DNA from: an uncultured Bacteroidota bacterium
Lineage (GTDB): Bacteria > Bacteroidota > Bacteroidia > Chitinophagales > Chitinophagaceae
Assembly (NCBI GenBank): GCA_946480675.1
Contig: CAMLKS010000024.1
Span: forward strand, 1-13,578
Length of the DNA: 13,578 bases
Direction of reading: 5' to 3'
Every line of letters begins with the position of its first letter. Position 1 is the stretch's first letter. A model generated the notes under the pieces. It saw nothing but the letters and a program-made list of their open reading frames with translations, did not search any database and had not been told where the DNA came from. This document shows, piece after piece, positions 1 to 6,510 of this stretch. A program made the translations under genes and the position numbers.

Positions 1-956
1 TCAAAATAGCTATAGCTTACATACACACCATATGTAGTACTTGTAGAAGTGCTACTGAAGGTGTTGTTAGCAATTATTTGACGCTTTCCTGCAGACCCAT
101 TACAATAATTAAGGTAGATGCCATATGTAGTACCGCCTACACCTGTCAGTGTAACAGTGTTCCCTGATATCTCTACTGCACTATCGCAGTATGTTAGGTT
201 AAAACCTTGGTATGAACCCGTAGTAGTTTTACTAACTGTGTTGTTCCTGATCTTAATATCGTTATTATTATACGCATAAACAGAACCATAATATGGTGTT
301 ATCGTATTGCCTGATATAACGTTATTAGTAGGCTTTGTAGATGAATTACTACTATAATAAACACCCCATGAGCAACCAGCCGGGAAGGTGTTATTAGATA
401 TCGTATTATATCCACCTGTATTGCCGGATGCAAATACACGCGACTTGTACATACTGGTGGAAGTACTTGTATTACCCGTCAGTGTACAATTATCAACTGT
501 ATTATAAGATGCACTACCTGCAAACTGCACGTCGGTACCATATGTAGTACCTGTGTTACTCAGAGTAAGATCTTTAATTGTTATATAATTGGCATTATCC
601 AGTTTGAAAATGAAATTATTGCTTGTAGAAGTACCTGCTGTTGCAATAGTAACAGTGCCCGGGCCACTTTCAGGCTGGAACGTAACCGTATTGCTGGCAC
701 TAGCACCCGTAATAGAATTGATAGTGCCTTGCCATCCGGTACCGGAATAAGAACCGGAACGGATGTTGAAAGTTACCGGCCCCGAAACACCGTTATTGTT
801 TAGGGCTGTAATTGCAGCAGATAGGCTGGCGTAGCTGGGTGTTGTACCCCCGATGGTGTACGTACCACTCAGCGGTTGTGCAAAGGCAGAAAAACCTCCG
901 AACAACATAAGGCATACAATTAATAATGCCTTCTTTAGTTTGTTAAAATGCTTCAT
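1..956 (-). CDS. Secreted right-handed beta-helix surface protein, N-terminal 318 residues (partial)
   Basis: The frame is open from ATG at 956-954 to the left window edge, so the C-terminus is missing. Residues 1-27 form a Sec signal peptide: a Lys-rich start, the hydrophobic run ALLIVCLMLFGGFSAFA, then a likely cut before Gln-Pro. The mature protein starts with a Thr/Gly/Ser/Asn-rich segment (LSGTYTIGGTTPSYASL), which I recognise as typical of large Bacteroidota exported proteins. From about residue 110 it has short recurring units of the type N-T-(V/I)-x-(N/G)-N-(C/T)-T, for example NTVDNCTLTGN, NTISNNTF, NVISGNTIT, VEISGNTVT and IIANNTF. These are the Asn-ladder rungs of a parallel beta-helix (pectin-lyase/NosD-like fold). 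Such proteins are usually adhesins or polysaccharide-binding or -cleaving enzymes carried out by T9SS. The sorting domain that would confirm this lies outside the window. No catalytic motif is visible and the substrate is unknown. Confidence 0.85.
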   Translation of the reverse strand, partial: MKHFNKLKKALLIVCLMLFGGFSAFAQPLSGTYTIGGTTPSYASLSAAITALNNNGVSGPVTFNIRSGSYSGTGWQGTINSITGASASNTVTFQPESGPGTVTIATAGTSTSNNFIFKLDNANYITIKDLTLSNTGTTYGTDVQFAGSASYNTVDNCTLTGNTSTSTSMYKSRVFASGNTGGYNTISNNTFPAGCSWGVYYSSNSSTKPTNNVISGNTITPYYGSVYAYNNNDIKIRNNTVSKTTTGSYQGFNLTYCDSAVEISGNTVTLTGVGGTTYGIYLNYCNGSAGKRQIIANNTFSSTSTSTTYGVYVSYSYF

Positions 957-995
957 TTACAATTTTTTTTAGGTACCATAATAAATTACAAAGAG

Positions 996-1053
996 CAACA
1001 TAGTTCAATGTAAAATCATAGGCGGTAGTGGCGGCAATAGTAAAACTATGTTG
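996..1053. repeat. 10-bp perfect inverted repeat with 38-base spacer
   Basis: CAACATAGTT at 996-1005 is matched by its reverse complement AACTATGTTG at 1044-1053. The arms lie 40-100 bases upstream of the beta-helix start codon. It could be a stem in the 5' leader of that mRNA or a split protein-binding site. A 10-bp match in a 281-bp AT-rich gap could also arise by chance, so confidence is low. Confidence 0.35.
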
Positions 1054-1067
1054 TATACATGTTTCGT

Positions 1068-1131
1068 GCGATTAAAAACCAGTTAAAAGCCCATTAAAAA
1101 AGCTTAAGTAGCGATTAAAAAACAGTTAAAA
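1068..1131. repeat. Phased TTAA-motif array with imperfect 21-bp direct repeat
   Basis: Two 21-bp copies at 1068-1088 and 1111-1131 differ at a single base. Each reads GCGATTAAAAA, one variable base, then CAGTTAAAA (plus strand). Between them lie CATTAAAAAA and CTTAAG. The TT of the six TTAA cores starts at 1072, 1083, 1094, 1104, 1115 and 1126, so the steps are 11, 11, 10, 11 and 11 bases, close to one DNA helix turn. All cores face the same side of the helix, as expected for intrinsically bent DNA or a cooperative activator site. The array lies 112-175 bases upstream of the beta-helix gene. I do not recognise a named binding site. Confidence 0.6.
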
Positions 1132-1237
1132 CCTATATACGTAAAATGGGGATTGGATTTGGTGGCTGGTGGTAATTGTTAAATTTAAGGATAAAGTGGC
1201 AATTTAGAAACAGGCACATGCGTTTTTCCCGCTTATT

Positions 1238-2728
1238 TTATTTTACCGTCAGCCGGTTGATACCTGCTTTTGCCTGTTGAAATATGGAATTCTTATAATC
1301 CTGAACCGGCATGCCCAGGCATGCTTTATAACTGGCCAGCGCCAGGGCAGCATTCCCTCTTTTTTCATATATAAACCCTACCTGCAGCGATGAGCGTGCT
1401 GCAAAATGCTCTTTTCGCTCCCTGCCCAGGGATATAGCTCTGTTATAATATTCCAATGCCTTATTATCATTGCCAAGTTCATCATATGCCCTGCCCAGGC
1501 GAAAGTTATATTCAGCTTTGTCTGTAATACCACCCATCTCAGCCTCTGTTTTGTCCGATAGTTTGGTGAGTGCCTGCTGGTAATAGCCCCCGTCTATCAG
1601 CAGCCGGGCTTGCAATAGTAATGCCTGCGGCCACGCATTTTGCTCGGCAAAACGCTGCGCTTGTCTATCTGCATCCACATCGGTAGTGCCATATCTTTTT
1701 ATCGCTTCCCTGCATTGCGCGGCCAGCTTATCATCTGCTTGCAGGTAGTAGGCATATGCCTTCTTTTGCCAGGTATCTTTTATGAATAACCTGCCGCGAT
1801 AGGCAGATAAGAACTTGTTGAAGTAACCGATAGCAGCAGGGTCCAGCTTATGCAGCAGTGCCGCCCCTACTTCATAATCCAGCACGGGGAAGCGCTTGTA
1901 TTCATCCAGGCCCTGCATATACTTTAGTGTTTGCAACGCGGCATCGGCCTTGCGGTAGTTAAGCGCTATATTGGCCCTCACAAAGCCAAACAGCAAATTA
2001 TTACTGATGGAAAAGCCATTATTGTTTACATATTGCCAGGCTTCATCTTGCTGCGATAACAGGTAGAATTTTAAATAGGCATAAAAAACCTGTGCTTCCG
2101 CATACATAGCATCCTGCGGGGTATGCCTGTCCAGGAATCGCTCAATTTGCTCCACACCTTTTTTTACACTGCCCTTCATACCCAGGAAAGATGCTATCCA
2201 CTTGTAATCATCTGGGATAGTACCCACTACAGCATTCTCCAGGCCAAAGAATATATCATCGTATTCAAACGATGGGTACAGCCTTTGGTTCTCTTTCAAT
2301 ATTATAAACGACTTACGAAAAGTGGTAGCGGCCTTAAAATTATCGCCCATGCGCAAATGCACAAATGCCCAATGCATATACAGGCCACCTTTACACAGAC
2401 GGTACCATGGGGTATTTTTATCCCCACGTTCTATTAATTCCAGTCGTTGATCCAGGTGATGGTGCAGTTGTTCAAAATCTTTCTTATCTCCATTAAACAG
2501 CAACAGTAAACAATCTTTATAATCGGCTATATAAGTGGGCATCAGGTTTCGCGGATTGTTTATCAGCGCCTGCCTTAGTGCCGCGTCCCCATCTTCAAAC
2601 TGCAAAGCCATATAATACCTATATGCTTTCTGGCATTGATTATCATATGCAAAGGAGTAATTGGCTTTTGTAGAATAAATACTACTAAAGCTAATGATAA
2701 TGTAAACAATAAGCAGCTTACGGCCCAT
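1238..2728 (-). CDS. Exported TPR-repeat protein of unknown function
   Basis: The product has 496 residues from ATG at 2728-2726. I chose this start because it gives a normal signal peptide (MGRKLLIVYIIISFSSIYS, cut near Thr-Lys-Ala). A longer frame reaching 2782 adds 18 Cys-rich residues and would run through a likely -7 box. The rest is helical. The C-terminal third has clear tetratricopeptide repeats: one helix pair with YNFRLGRAYDELGNDNKALEYYNRAISLG, here split as YNFRLGRAYDELG and NDNKALEYYNRAISLG, and another with LQVGFIYEKRGNAALALASY. The middle part reads as degenerate TPR-like helices. TPR proteins act as scaffolds, so a periplasmic or outer-membrane-associated role is inferred; no enzyme motif is seen. 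The gene is divergent from the EGF lipoprotein gene, sharing a 145-bp gap. Confidence 0.85.
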   Translation of the reverse strand: MGRKLLIVYIIISFSSIYSTKANYSFAYDNQCQKAYRYYMALQFEDGDAALRQALINNPRNLMPTYIADYKDCLLLLFNGDKKDFEQLHHHLDQRLELIERGDKNTPWYRLCKGGLYMHWAFVHLRMGDNFKAATTFRKSFIILKENQRLYPSFEYDDIFFGLENAVVGTIPDDYKWIASFLGMKGSVKKGVEQIERFLDRHTPQDAMYAEAQVFYAYLKFYLLSQQDEAWQYVNNNGFSISNNLLFGFVRANIALNYRKADAALQTLKYMQGLDEYKRFPVLDYEVGAALLHKLDPAAIGYFNKFLSAYRGRLFIKDTWQKKAYAYYLQADDKLAAQCREAIKRYGTTDVDADRQAQRFAEQNAWPQALLLQARLLIDGGYYQQALTKLSDKTEAEMGGITDKAEYNFRLGRAYDELGNDNKALEYYNRAISLGRERKEHFAARSSLQVGFIYEKRGNAALALASYKACLGMPVQDYKNSIFQQAKAGINRLTVK

Positions 2729-2735
2729 GGTGCAA

Positions 2736-2743
2736 CAAAAGTA
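2736..2743 (-). promoter_or_regulatory. Candidate -7 box TACTTTTG, seven bases before the TPR gene ATG
   Basis: The minus strand reads TACTTTTG, then seven bases, then ATG. It fits the Bacteroidota -7 consensus TAnnTTTG. A TTG at 2762-2760 could be the -33 element, but the 16-base spacer is short. The box overlaps any upstream extension of the reading frame, supporting the start at 2728. The implied transcript would have almost no 5' leader. Confidence 0.5.
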
Positions 2744-2812
2744 ACGGATACTGCAGATACAACGTAATTCATTGTGCAGCAAACATATTATTGTTTAAGT
2801 TTTGATATGTAA

Positions 2813-2843
2813 TTGATGCACCGTATTTTTGGCATTATATTTG
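2813..2843 (+). promoter_or_regulatory. Promoter of the EGF lipoprotein gene (TTG, 20-base spacer, TATATTTG)
   Basis: TTG at 2813-2815 and TATATTTG at 2836-2843 are separated by 20 bases. This matches the Bacteroidota housekeeping promoter (-33 TTG/TTTG, -7 TAnnTTTG) in both sequence and spacing. Transcription would begin around 2848, about 25 bases before the ATG at 2874. Confidence 0.7.
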
Positions 2844-2873
2844 TCTATTCGTTAAAAACAAAATTTGCTATCT

Positions 2874-3380
2874 ATGAAATCAATCCGCAACATTGCATTT
2901 GCAGCATTAATGACAATCGGCGCATTCAGCGCTATCACTTACACAGCTTGTAACAAAGATGAGTGTAAAGATGTAGTATGTAACAACGGTGGTACCTGCG
3001 TAGACGGTACTTGTAGCTGCCCTATTGGCTACGAAGGAACGAATTGCGACGCTAAAACACGCGATAAGTTCATCGGTAGCTGGGCTGGTTCTGACAAATG
3101 TGGTTTAGGCACTTACACTATTACACTATCTATCGCCGCTTCGTCTTCAAGCAGCGTAACTGCTCTGGTAAGCAATCCAGGTGGTTACGGCCCTGCAGTT
3201 ACTATTACGGGTAATGTAACTGCAAGCAATACGCTGTCGTTTAACCAACAAAGCGTAGGCGGTGGCCGTACATTGACCGGTACAATGACTTTCAATGGTA
3301 ACAATATGACCTTTACGTACACTGTTACGGAAGCAGTAGGTACTTCAGATTCTTGTAACGGTACTTACTCTAGGCAGTAG
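2874..3380 (+). CDS. Small EGF-domain lipoprotein, probably surface-exposed
   Basis: The product has 168 residues from ATG at 2874. A TTG nine bases upstream in frame is a weaker alternative. A signal peptide (residues 1-25) ends at lipobox-like Tyr-Thr-Ala before Cys26. The residues after the Cys, Asn-Lys-Asp-Glu, match the K-(D/E)2 lipoprotein export signal described for surface lipoproteins of Capnocytophaga and relatives. Residues 31-58 form a compact EGF-like domain with six cysteines (C31, C36, C42, C47, C49, C58) and the typical NNGGTC and CPIGYEGTNC patterns. Residues about 64-168 are a Ser/Thr/Gly-rich beta-strand domain starting FIGSWAG, with one Cys near each end that could pair. 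This layout occurs in Bacteroidota lipoproteins of unknown role. It is the only plus-strand gene here, has its own promoter and is followed by a strong terminator, so it is likely monocistronic. Confidence 0.85.
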   Translation: MKSIRNIAFAALMTIGAFSAITYTACNKDECKDVVCNNGGTCVDGTCSCPIGYEGTNCDAKTRDKFIGSWAGSDKCGLGTYTITLSIAASSSSSVTALVSNPGGYGPAVTITGNVTASNTLSFNQQSVGGGRTLTGTMTFNGNNMTFTYTVTEAVGTSDSCNGTYSRQ

Positions 3381-3394
3381 AAAATTAAAATTTC

Positions 3395-3435
3395 ATAAAT
3401 ATAAAAGGCGCTTTATAAGCGCCTTTTATATTTAT
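3395..3435. terminator. Bidirectional hairpin terminator, 18-bp perfect stem
   Basis: Arms at 3395-3412 and 3418-3435 are perfect reverse complements around the loop TTATA. The core is AAAAGGCGCT/AGCGCCTTTT with AT-rich flanks that give a T-rich tail in both directions. It lies 15 bases after the plus-strand EGF gene and 29 bases after the minus-strand T9SS cargo gene, so it can terminate both converging transcripts. Confidence 0.9.
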
Positions 3436-3463
3436 TACCCATAATGGGGAAGATTTATTTCAT

Positions 3464-5473
3464 CTAATAAATCACATTAACATCACCTTTGAATATTACT
3501 GGATTATTGTCGCAGTTTTTAAATTCAATTTCATAGAAATATGTACCCATATCCACAAAATCGTATGCTCCAGAACTTAACCGAGCTTTGCAATCCCAGA
3601 ATATTTCACCATTAGCAAATCCATCACATGACGCCCCCCTTGTATTAGGACCCTTTTCCTGGTAACGTATAATCTGACCAAACCTGTTAACTATTTTCAA
3701 TTTATAGTACGTTGCATTATATGCTGGACGTTCACCATCCGCTTTGCCCCACTCAACAACTTTAAATATAGTTGGTGAAGAACTTTTAGGGTGAGCTGCA
3801 TTGGGAATTAAAATCTTGCCGCTCGCATAAGTATTGCTTCTTTCGATAGGTCCGGTCAAAACTTGTAAACTATTTAAATCAATTGTTGCAGTGTGAGAAT
3901 AACAGCCATTTGATATAGTGACAGAATAGTTAGTTACACCCGGATGCGCGCTTACATTGACAGTTTGGGTTGTTTCTCCTGTATTCCAACTATAAGAATA
4001 ACCGGCAGTATTTTTGCCTAAAGGAACGTCGTCATTAAATATTCCACAATAATTAGATAAATCTATTGATGTATTCGCTGTAAGTGTAGTAACTTGCCCT
4101 GTGCAATTACGATAACAGAAGTCTGAACCTATGCTGGCTGTGAAGTCGGTTTTGTTTATAACATATACCCATCTTTCATTTTTACATCCACTATTATCAA
4201 TATATTCTACCCTATAGGCACCATTGTCTGGTGAAGGGGGAATAAATACACTTTGGAATATATAACCCCCACTACCATTCTCTATCGTAGTTATAGTACC
4301 ATTACCTAAAAACACACCTGTTGCATTATACCATTTAAATATTCCGGTTGCTAATATACTCGTCACAGGGGTATTTGCTGTAAATACTATTGGCGCGGGG
4401 TCACCACAGCATTTATAAACAGTTTGATTGACACTAATTTCTGGCACGCCAATATGAATAACTACACTTTTCTCTATCCAATCGTTACAAGCTTTTACTC
4501 CCAATGTCAATTTATAATAGCCAGGTGCAAAATAATACCTCTTAAATCCAGGTAATGCCATAATATTAGGTACATAACCCGGTTTAGCATTTGATACATT
4601 GGATTGAATAGACGTTCCGGATATAACACTAGTTATACTACTCGTACTGCATCTTTCAATCTTCCAATAATAATCTGTAACATTTTGCGATATAGATCCG
4701 TCAACTGGTATTGCATTATATAGGCATGAAAACGGCGAATATGTAAAGTCCGGAACTGGTACCGAACTAGGCTTGCATAAACCATCTATATAAGCATATG
4801 CAAAATGATCATTCGCACCTTGATAGCAATCGGTAGTAGTAAAATATATGGTTACTGTTTGTCCAATGTAGTTACTCAGATCAATACATTCCGTGGTCCA
4901 CTCTTTATACACTACCGGTTCGGCATCATTAGGCCTGTTAATAGTATGATAGAATGAATTGTTAGCATCAGGTACAAATTTTTTAGCTTGAATTATTTTC
5001 AATTTAGAACGTAAGCCCAGCGATGCCGCACCTTTACTTATTAGATAACTAAAAAAAGGTCTTTCGGCTTCAGGATGGCCAGGATCTATTATTACCATAG
5101 CATACCTGAAATAAAATTTAGCATCTGTTACCTGAAATGTATACGCTATCATCTCTGCTTGGCTAGCAGCATCATTATTCTGCCCAAGACGAATTGAATG
5201 ATTACCTTCTATTACCATGGGTAATGTTGCCCCTAGCCCCAAAAGAAATGGGTCATTACCTACGTTCATTATCGTATGCCTGCCATTAACTATACCTGGC
5301 GTTAATTGATTCCATGGCACAATACCTCTAGCACCATTAGGACCAGTCCAACCAATCCAGTTTGTAAAATCATTCATTTCCACATCTCCATTTACACATT
5401 GTGCATATAACAATTGCCCACTTATTATGAATGCCAAAAACAGACATATTATTTTTTTAATTTGCTTTAACAT
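3464..5473 (-). CDS. T9SS cargo protein with type-B (CHU_C, gliding-motility-associated) C-terminal domain
   Basis: The product has 669 residues from ATG at 5473-5471. Residues 1-24 are a signal peptide (IICLFLAFIISGQLLYA, then Gln-Cys). Residues about 26-235 form an N-terminal beta-sandwich-like domain containing FTNWIGWTGPNG and a late SNYIGQTVTIYFTTTDC, a pattern seen in jelly-roll/adhesion modules. Residues about 240-345 look PKD-like. Two Ig-like segments follow at about 345-440 and 445-535. Residues about 570-669 are the type-B sorting domain: YYKLKIVNRFGQIIRY, an IFWDCK element (family WDG), MGTYFYEIEF, and a final FKGDVNVIY. In other species these domains direct secretion through T9SS and attachment to, or release from, the surface. 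The ligand is unknown. The gene starts 23 bases after the stop of the type-A cargo gene, suggesting one transcript. Confidence 0.88.
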   Translation of the reverse strand: MLKQIKKIICLFLAFIISGQLLYAQCVNGDVEMNDFTNWIGWTGPNGARGIVPWNQLTPGIVNGRHTIMNVGNDPFLLGLGATLPMVIEGNHSIRLGQNNDAASQAEMIAYTFQVTDAKFYFRYAMVIIDPGHPEAERPFFSYLISKGAASLGLRSKLKIIQAKKFVPDANNSFYHTINRPNDAEPVVYKEWTTECIDLSNYIGQTVTIYFTTTDCYQGANDHFAYAYIDGLCKPSSVPVPDFTYSPFSCLYNAIPVDGSISQNVTDYYWKIERCSTSSITSVISGTSIQSNVSNAKPGYVPNIMALPGFKRYYFAPGYYKLTLGVKACNDWIEKSVVIHIGVPEISVNQTVYKCCGDPAPIVFTANTPVTSILATGIFKWYNATGVFLGNGTITTIENGSGGYIFQSVFIPPSPDNGAYRVEYIDNSGCKNERWVYVINKTDFTASIGSDFCYRNCTGQVTTLTANTSIDLSNYCGIFNDDVPLGKNTAGYSYSWNTGETTQTVNVSAHPGVTNYSVTISNGCYSHTATIDLNSLQVLTGPIERSNTYASGKILIPNAAHPKSSSPTIFKVVEWGKADGERPAYNATYYKLKIVNRFGQIIRYQEKGPNTRGASCDGFANGEIFWDCKARLSSGAYDFVDMGTYFYEIEFKNCDNNPVIFKGDVNVIY

Positions 5474-5496
5474 GATATATTGTTTAGGAGGTTAGG

Positions 5497-6327
5497 TTAT
5501 TTGGATACTACTAGTTTTACAGATTTACTACTGTTATTTGTTATAATAGTTATATTGTAAATCCCAGCTGTTAAATCAGCAATATTTTGTGAATATGAGT
5601 ACTTCGTTTGTTTTTGCAATGTTCCCACATTTATTTCCTTCATTTTTCTGCCTAAGACATCTGTTATAACTATTTTCGCTTCCGCGTTACTATTTAACAT
5701 TACCTGCAGGTTTACAGTTGTGTAAGCAGGATTAGGGAATGCTGTAAAGTATTCTGTAAGACCGGCAGTAATTAAACGACTTGACGACGTAGATTTTGCC
5801 GCTGGACTAGCATCAAAATACTTTCCGTTAGTAAGTATATTTGCCATTATCGCCTCGTGGTAGGCAGAGATATGCTGCACATTTCCATAGTCAAAGACTA
5901 CATAATAATTGTTTTGTACTTCTAATGGTATATCTGGTACTGCAGTTTTAGTTATGTAAATATTCTCACGTATATGGAGGCAAAATCGGTTCGAAGAATT
6001 GACGCCATTTATCTTTGCATTATTAAATGTTTTACGCTCAACTGCATATGTATATTCCTTATCAAAGTTTTCATTATCGAAAGTGAATGAAGTTGCTTGA
6101 GCAAAAATGACATTATTATCTCCATTGTCATTCATGAAATCATACGTGTCAATCAGGTCTATAACCTGTTCGCTACTCAGAATTTCATTACCAGTAAAAT
6201 AACCCGTACCCGATACATCTAACTGCGTTAAAACGAGTGTGTCCGAATTGGTTGTGTCGGCGAAAGCTGCTGTGATGTTGTGCAATTCATCATAAAAGAC
6301 AGCAGGTACATGGAAAGAGGTGTCCAT
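5497..6327 (-). CDS. T9SS cargo protein with type-A C-terminal domain; 5' end frameshifted
   Basis: The open frame encodes 276 residues from ATG 6327, but this Met lies just after what would be the signal-peptide cut (AKAQ before Met-Asp-Thr), so it is probably not the natural start. The natural start is most likely ATG at 6407 (separate entry). Residues 1-190 match no family I recognise and contain Asp/Asn-rich strands such as FMNDNGDNNVIFA. Residues about 195-276 are a type-A sorting domain: AFPNPAYTTVNLQV, KIVITDVLGRKMKEI, DLTAGIYNITI and a Lys-Ser-Val-Lys-Leu-Val-Val end. That domain needs Sec export first, so a copy lacking the signal peptide would stay in the cytoplasm. A 7-base near-box TATTTTG lies at 6429-6423 upstream. 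The gene precedes the type-B cargo gene by 23 bases. Confidence 0.8.
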   Translation of the reverse strand: MDTSFHVPAVFYDELHNITAAFADTTNSDTLVLTQLDVSGTGYFTGNEILSSEQVIDLIDTYDFMNDNGDNNVIFAQATSFTFDNENFDKEYTYAVERKTFNNAKINGVNSSNRFCLHIRENIYITKTAVPDIPLEVQNNYYVVFDYGNVQHISAYHEAIMANILTNGKYFDASPAAKSTSSSRLITAGLTEYFTAFPNPAYTTVNLQVMLNSNAEAKIVITDVLGRKMKEINVGTLQKQTKYSYSQNIADLTAGIYNITIITNNSSKSVKLVVSK

Positions 6328-6407
6328 TTGTGCTTTGGCAACTCCACTACAGAGTAGGAGTGCTGTAGCTAACGCTACAGAATTGGCTTTAAAGGTTTTT
6401 TATTCAT
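6328..6407 (-). other. Out-of-frame signal-peptide segment of the type-A cargo gene
   Basis: ATG at 6407-6405 opens MNKKPLKPIL and hits TAG after ten codons. The other frame reads KANSV, then ALATALLLCSGVAKAQ, then Met-Asp-Thr, a textbook hydrophobic signal core and Ala-x-Ala cut site, but is preceded by TAA and has no ATG, GTG or TTG. Adding one A to the six-A run (minus strand, 6401-6396) joins the two as MNKKTFKAN followed by the hydrophobic core and the mature protein. The gene therefore appears to be one base short. The cause may be a sequencing error, a mutation, or slippage at the A run. Confidence 0.75.
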
Positions 6408-6459
6408 GATTAAAGTTTGCGACAAAATAGGCAAAGTCTTTTGCATTATAAAACGAAGA

Positions 6460-6489
6460 AAGCCACTGTGTTATATAACACAGTGGCTT
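6460..6489 (-). terminator. Terminator of the repeat lipoprotein gene, 30-bp perfect palindrome
   Basis: The 15-base arms centred at 6474/6475 are perfectly self-complementary (core AGCCACTGTGTTAT and its reverse complement). On the minus strand the palindrome begins 21 bases past the stop of the lipoprotein gene at 6511 and is followed by TTCTTCGTTTT, a T-rich tail. That fits an intrinsic terminator. The centre is fully palindromic, so the RNA loop will be the inner TATA bases. Confidence 0.8.
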
Positions 6490-6510
6490 CATGAAGAAGT
6501 TAAATTTATA

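Larger units (their letters stand above)
957..1237. other. 281-bp intergenic region, candidate control region of the beta-helix gene
   Basis: This stretch lies between the stop of the TPR gene and the start of the beta-helix gene, both on the minus strand. It holds an array of phased TTAA motifs at 1068-1131 and a 10-bp inverted repeat at 996-1005/1044-1053. I see no convincing TAnnTTTG box, the nearest being TACTATTG at 1042-1035 on the minus strand with one mismatch. There is also no hairpin-plus-T-run terminator for the TPR gene. Its length and structured AT-rich motifs suggest that expression of the beta-helix gene is regulated from here. Confidence 0.5.

Noticed and set aside
1059..1097. 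Twelve-codon plus-strand ORF (MFRAIKNQLKAH) over the TTAA array
   Set aside because: It is very short, has no promoter or ribosome-binding evidence, and its codons simply follow the AT-rich repeat.
2729..2782. Upstream 18-residue extension of the TPR protein (MLHNELRCICSIRYFCCT)
   Set aside because: It would place a Cys-rich tail before a normal signal peptide and it runs through the TACTTTTG box.
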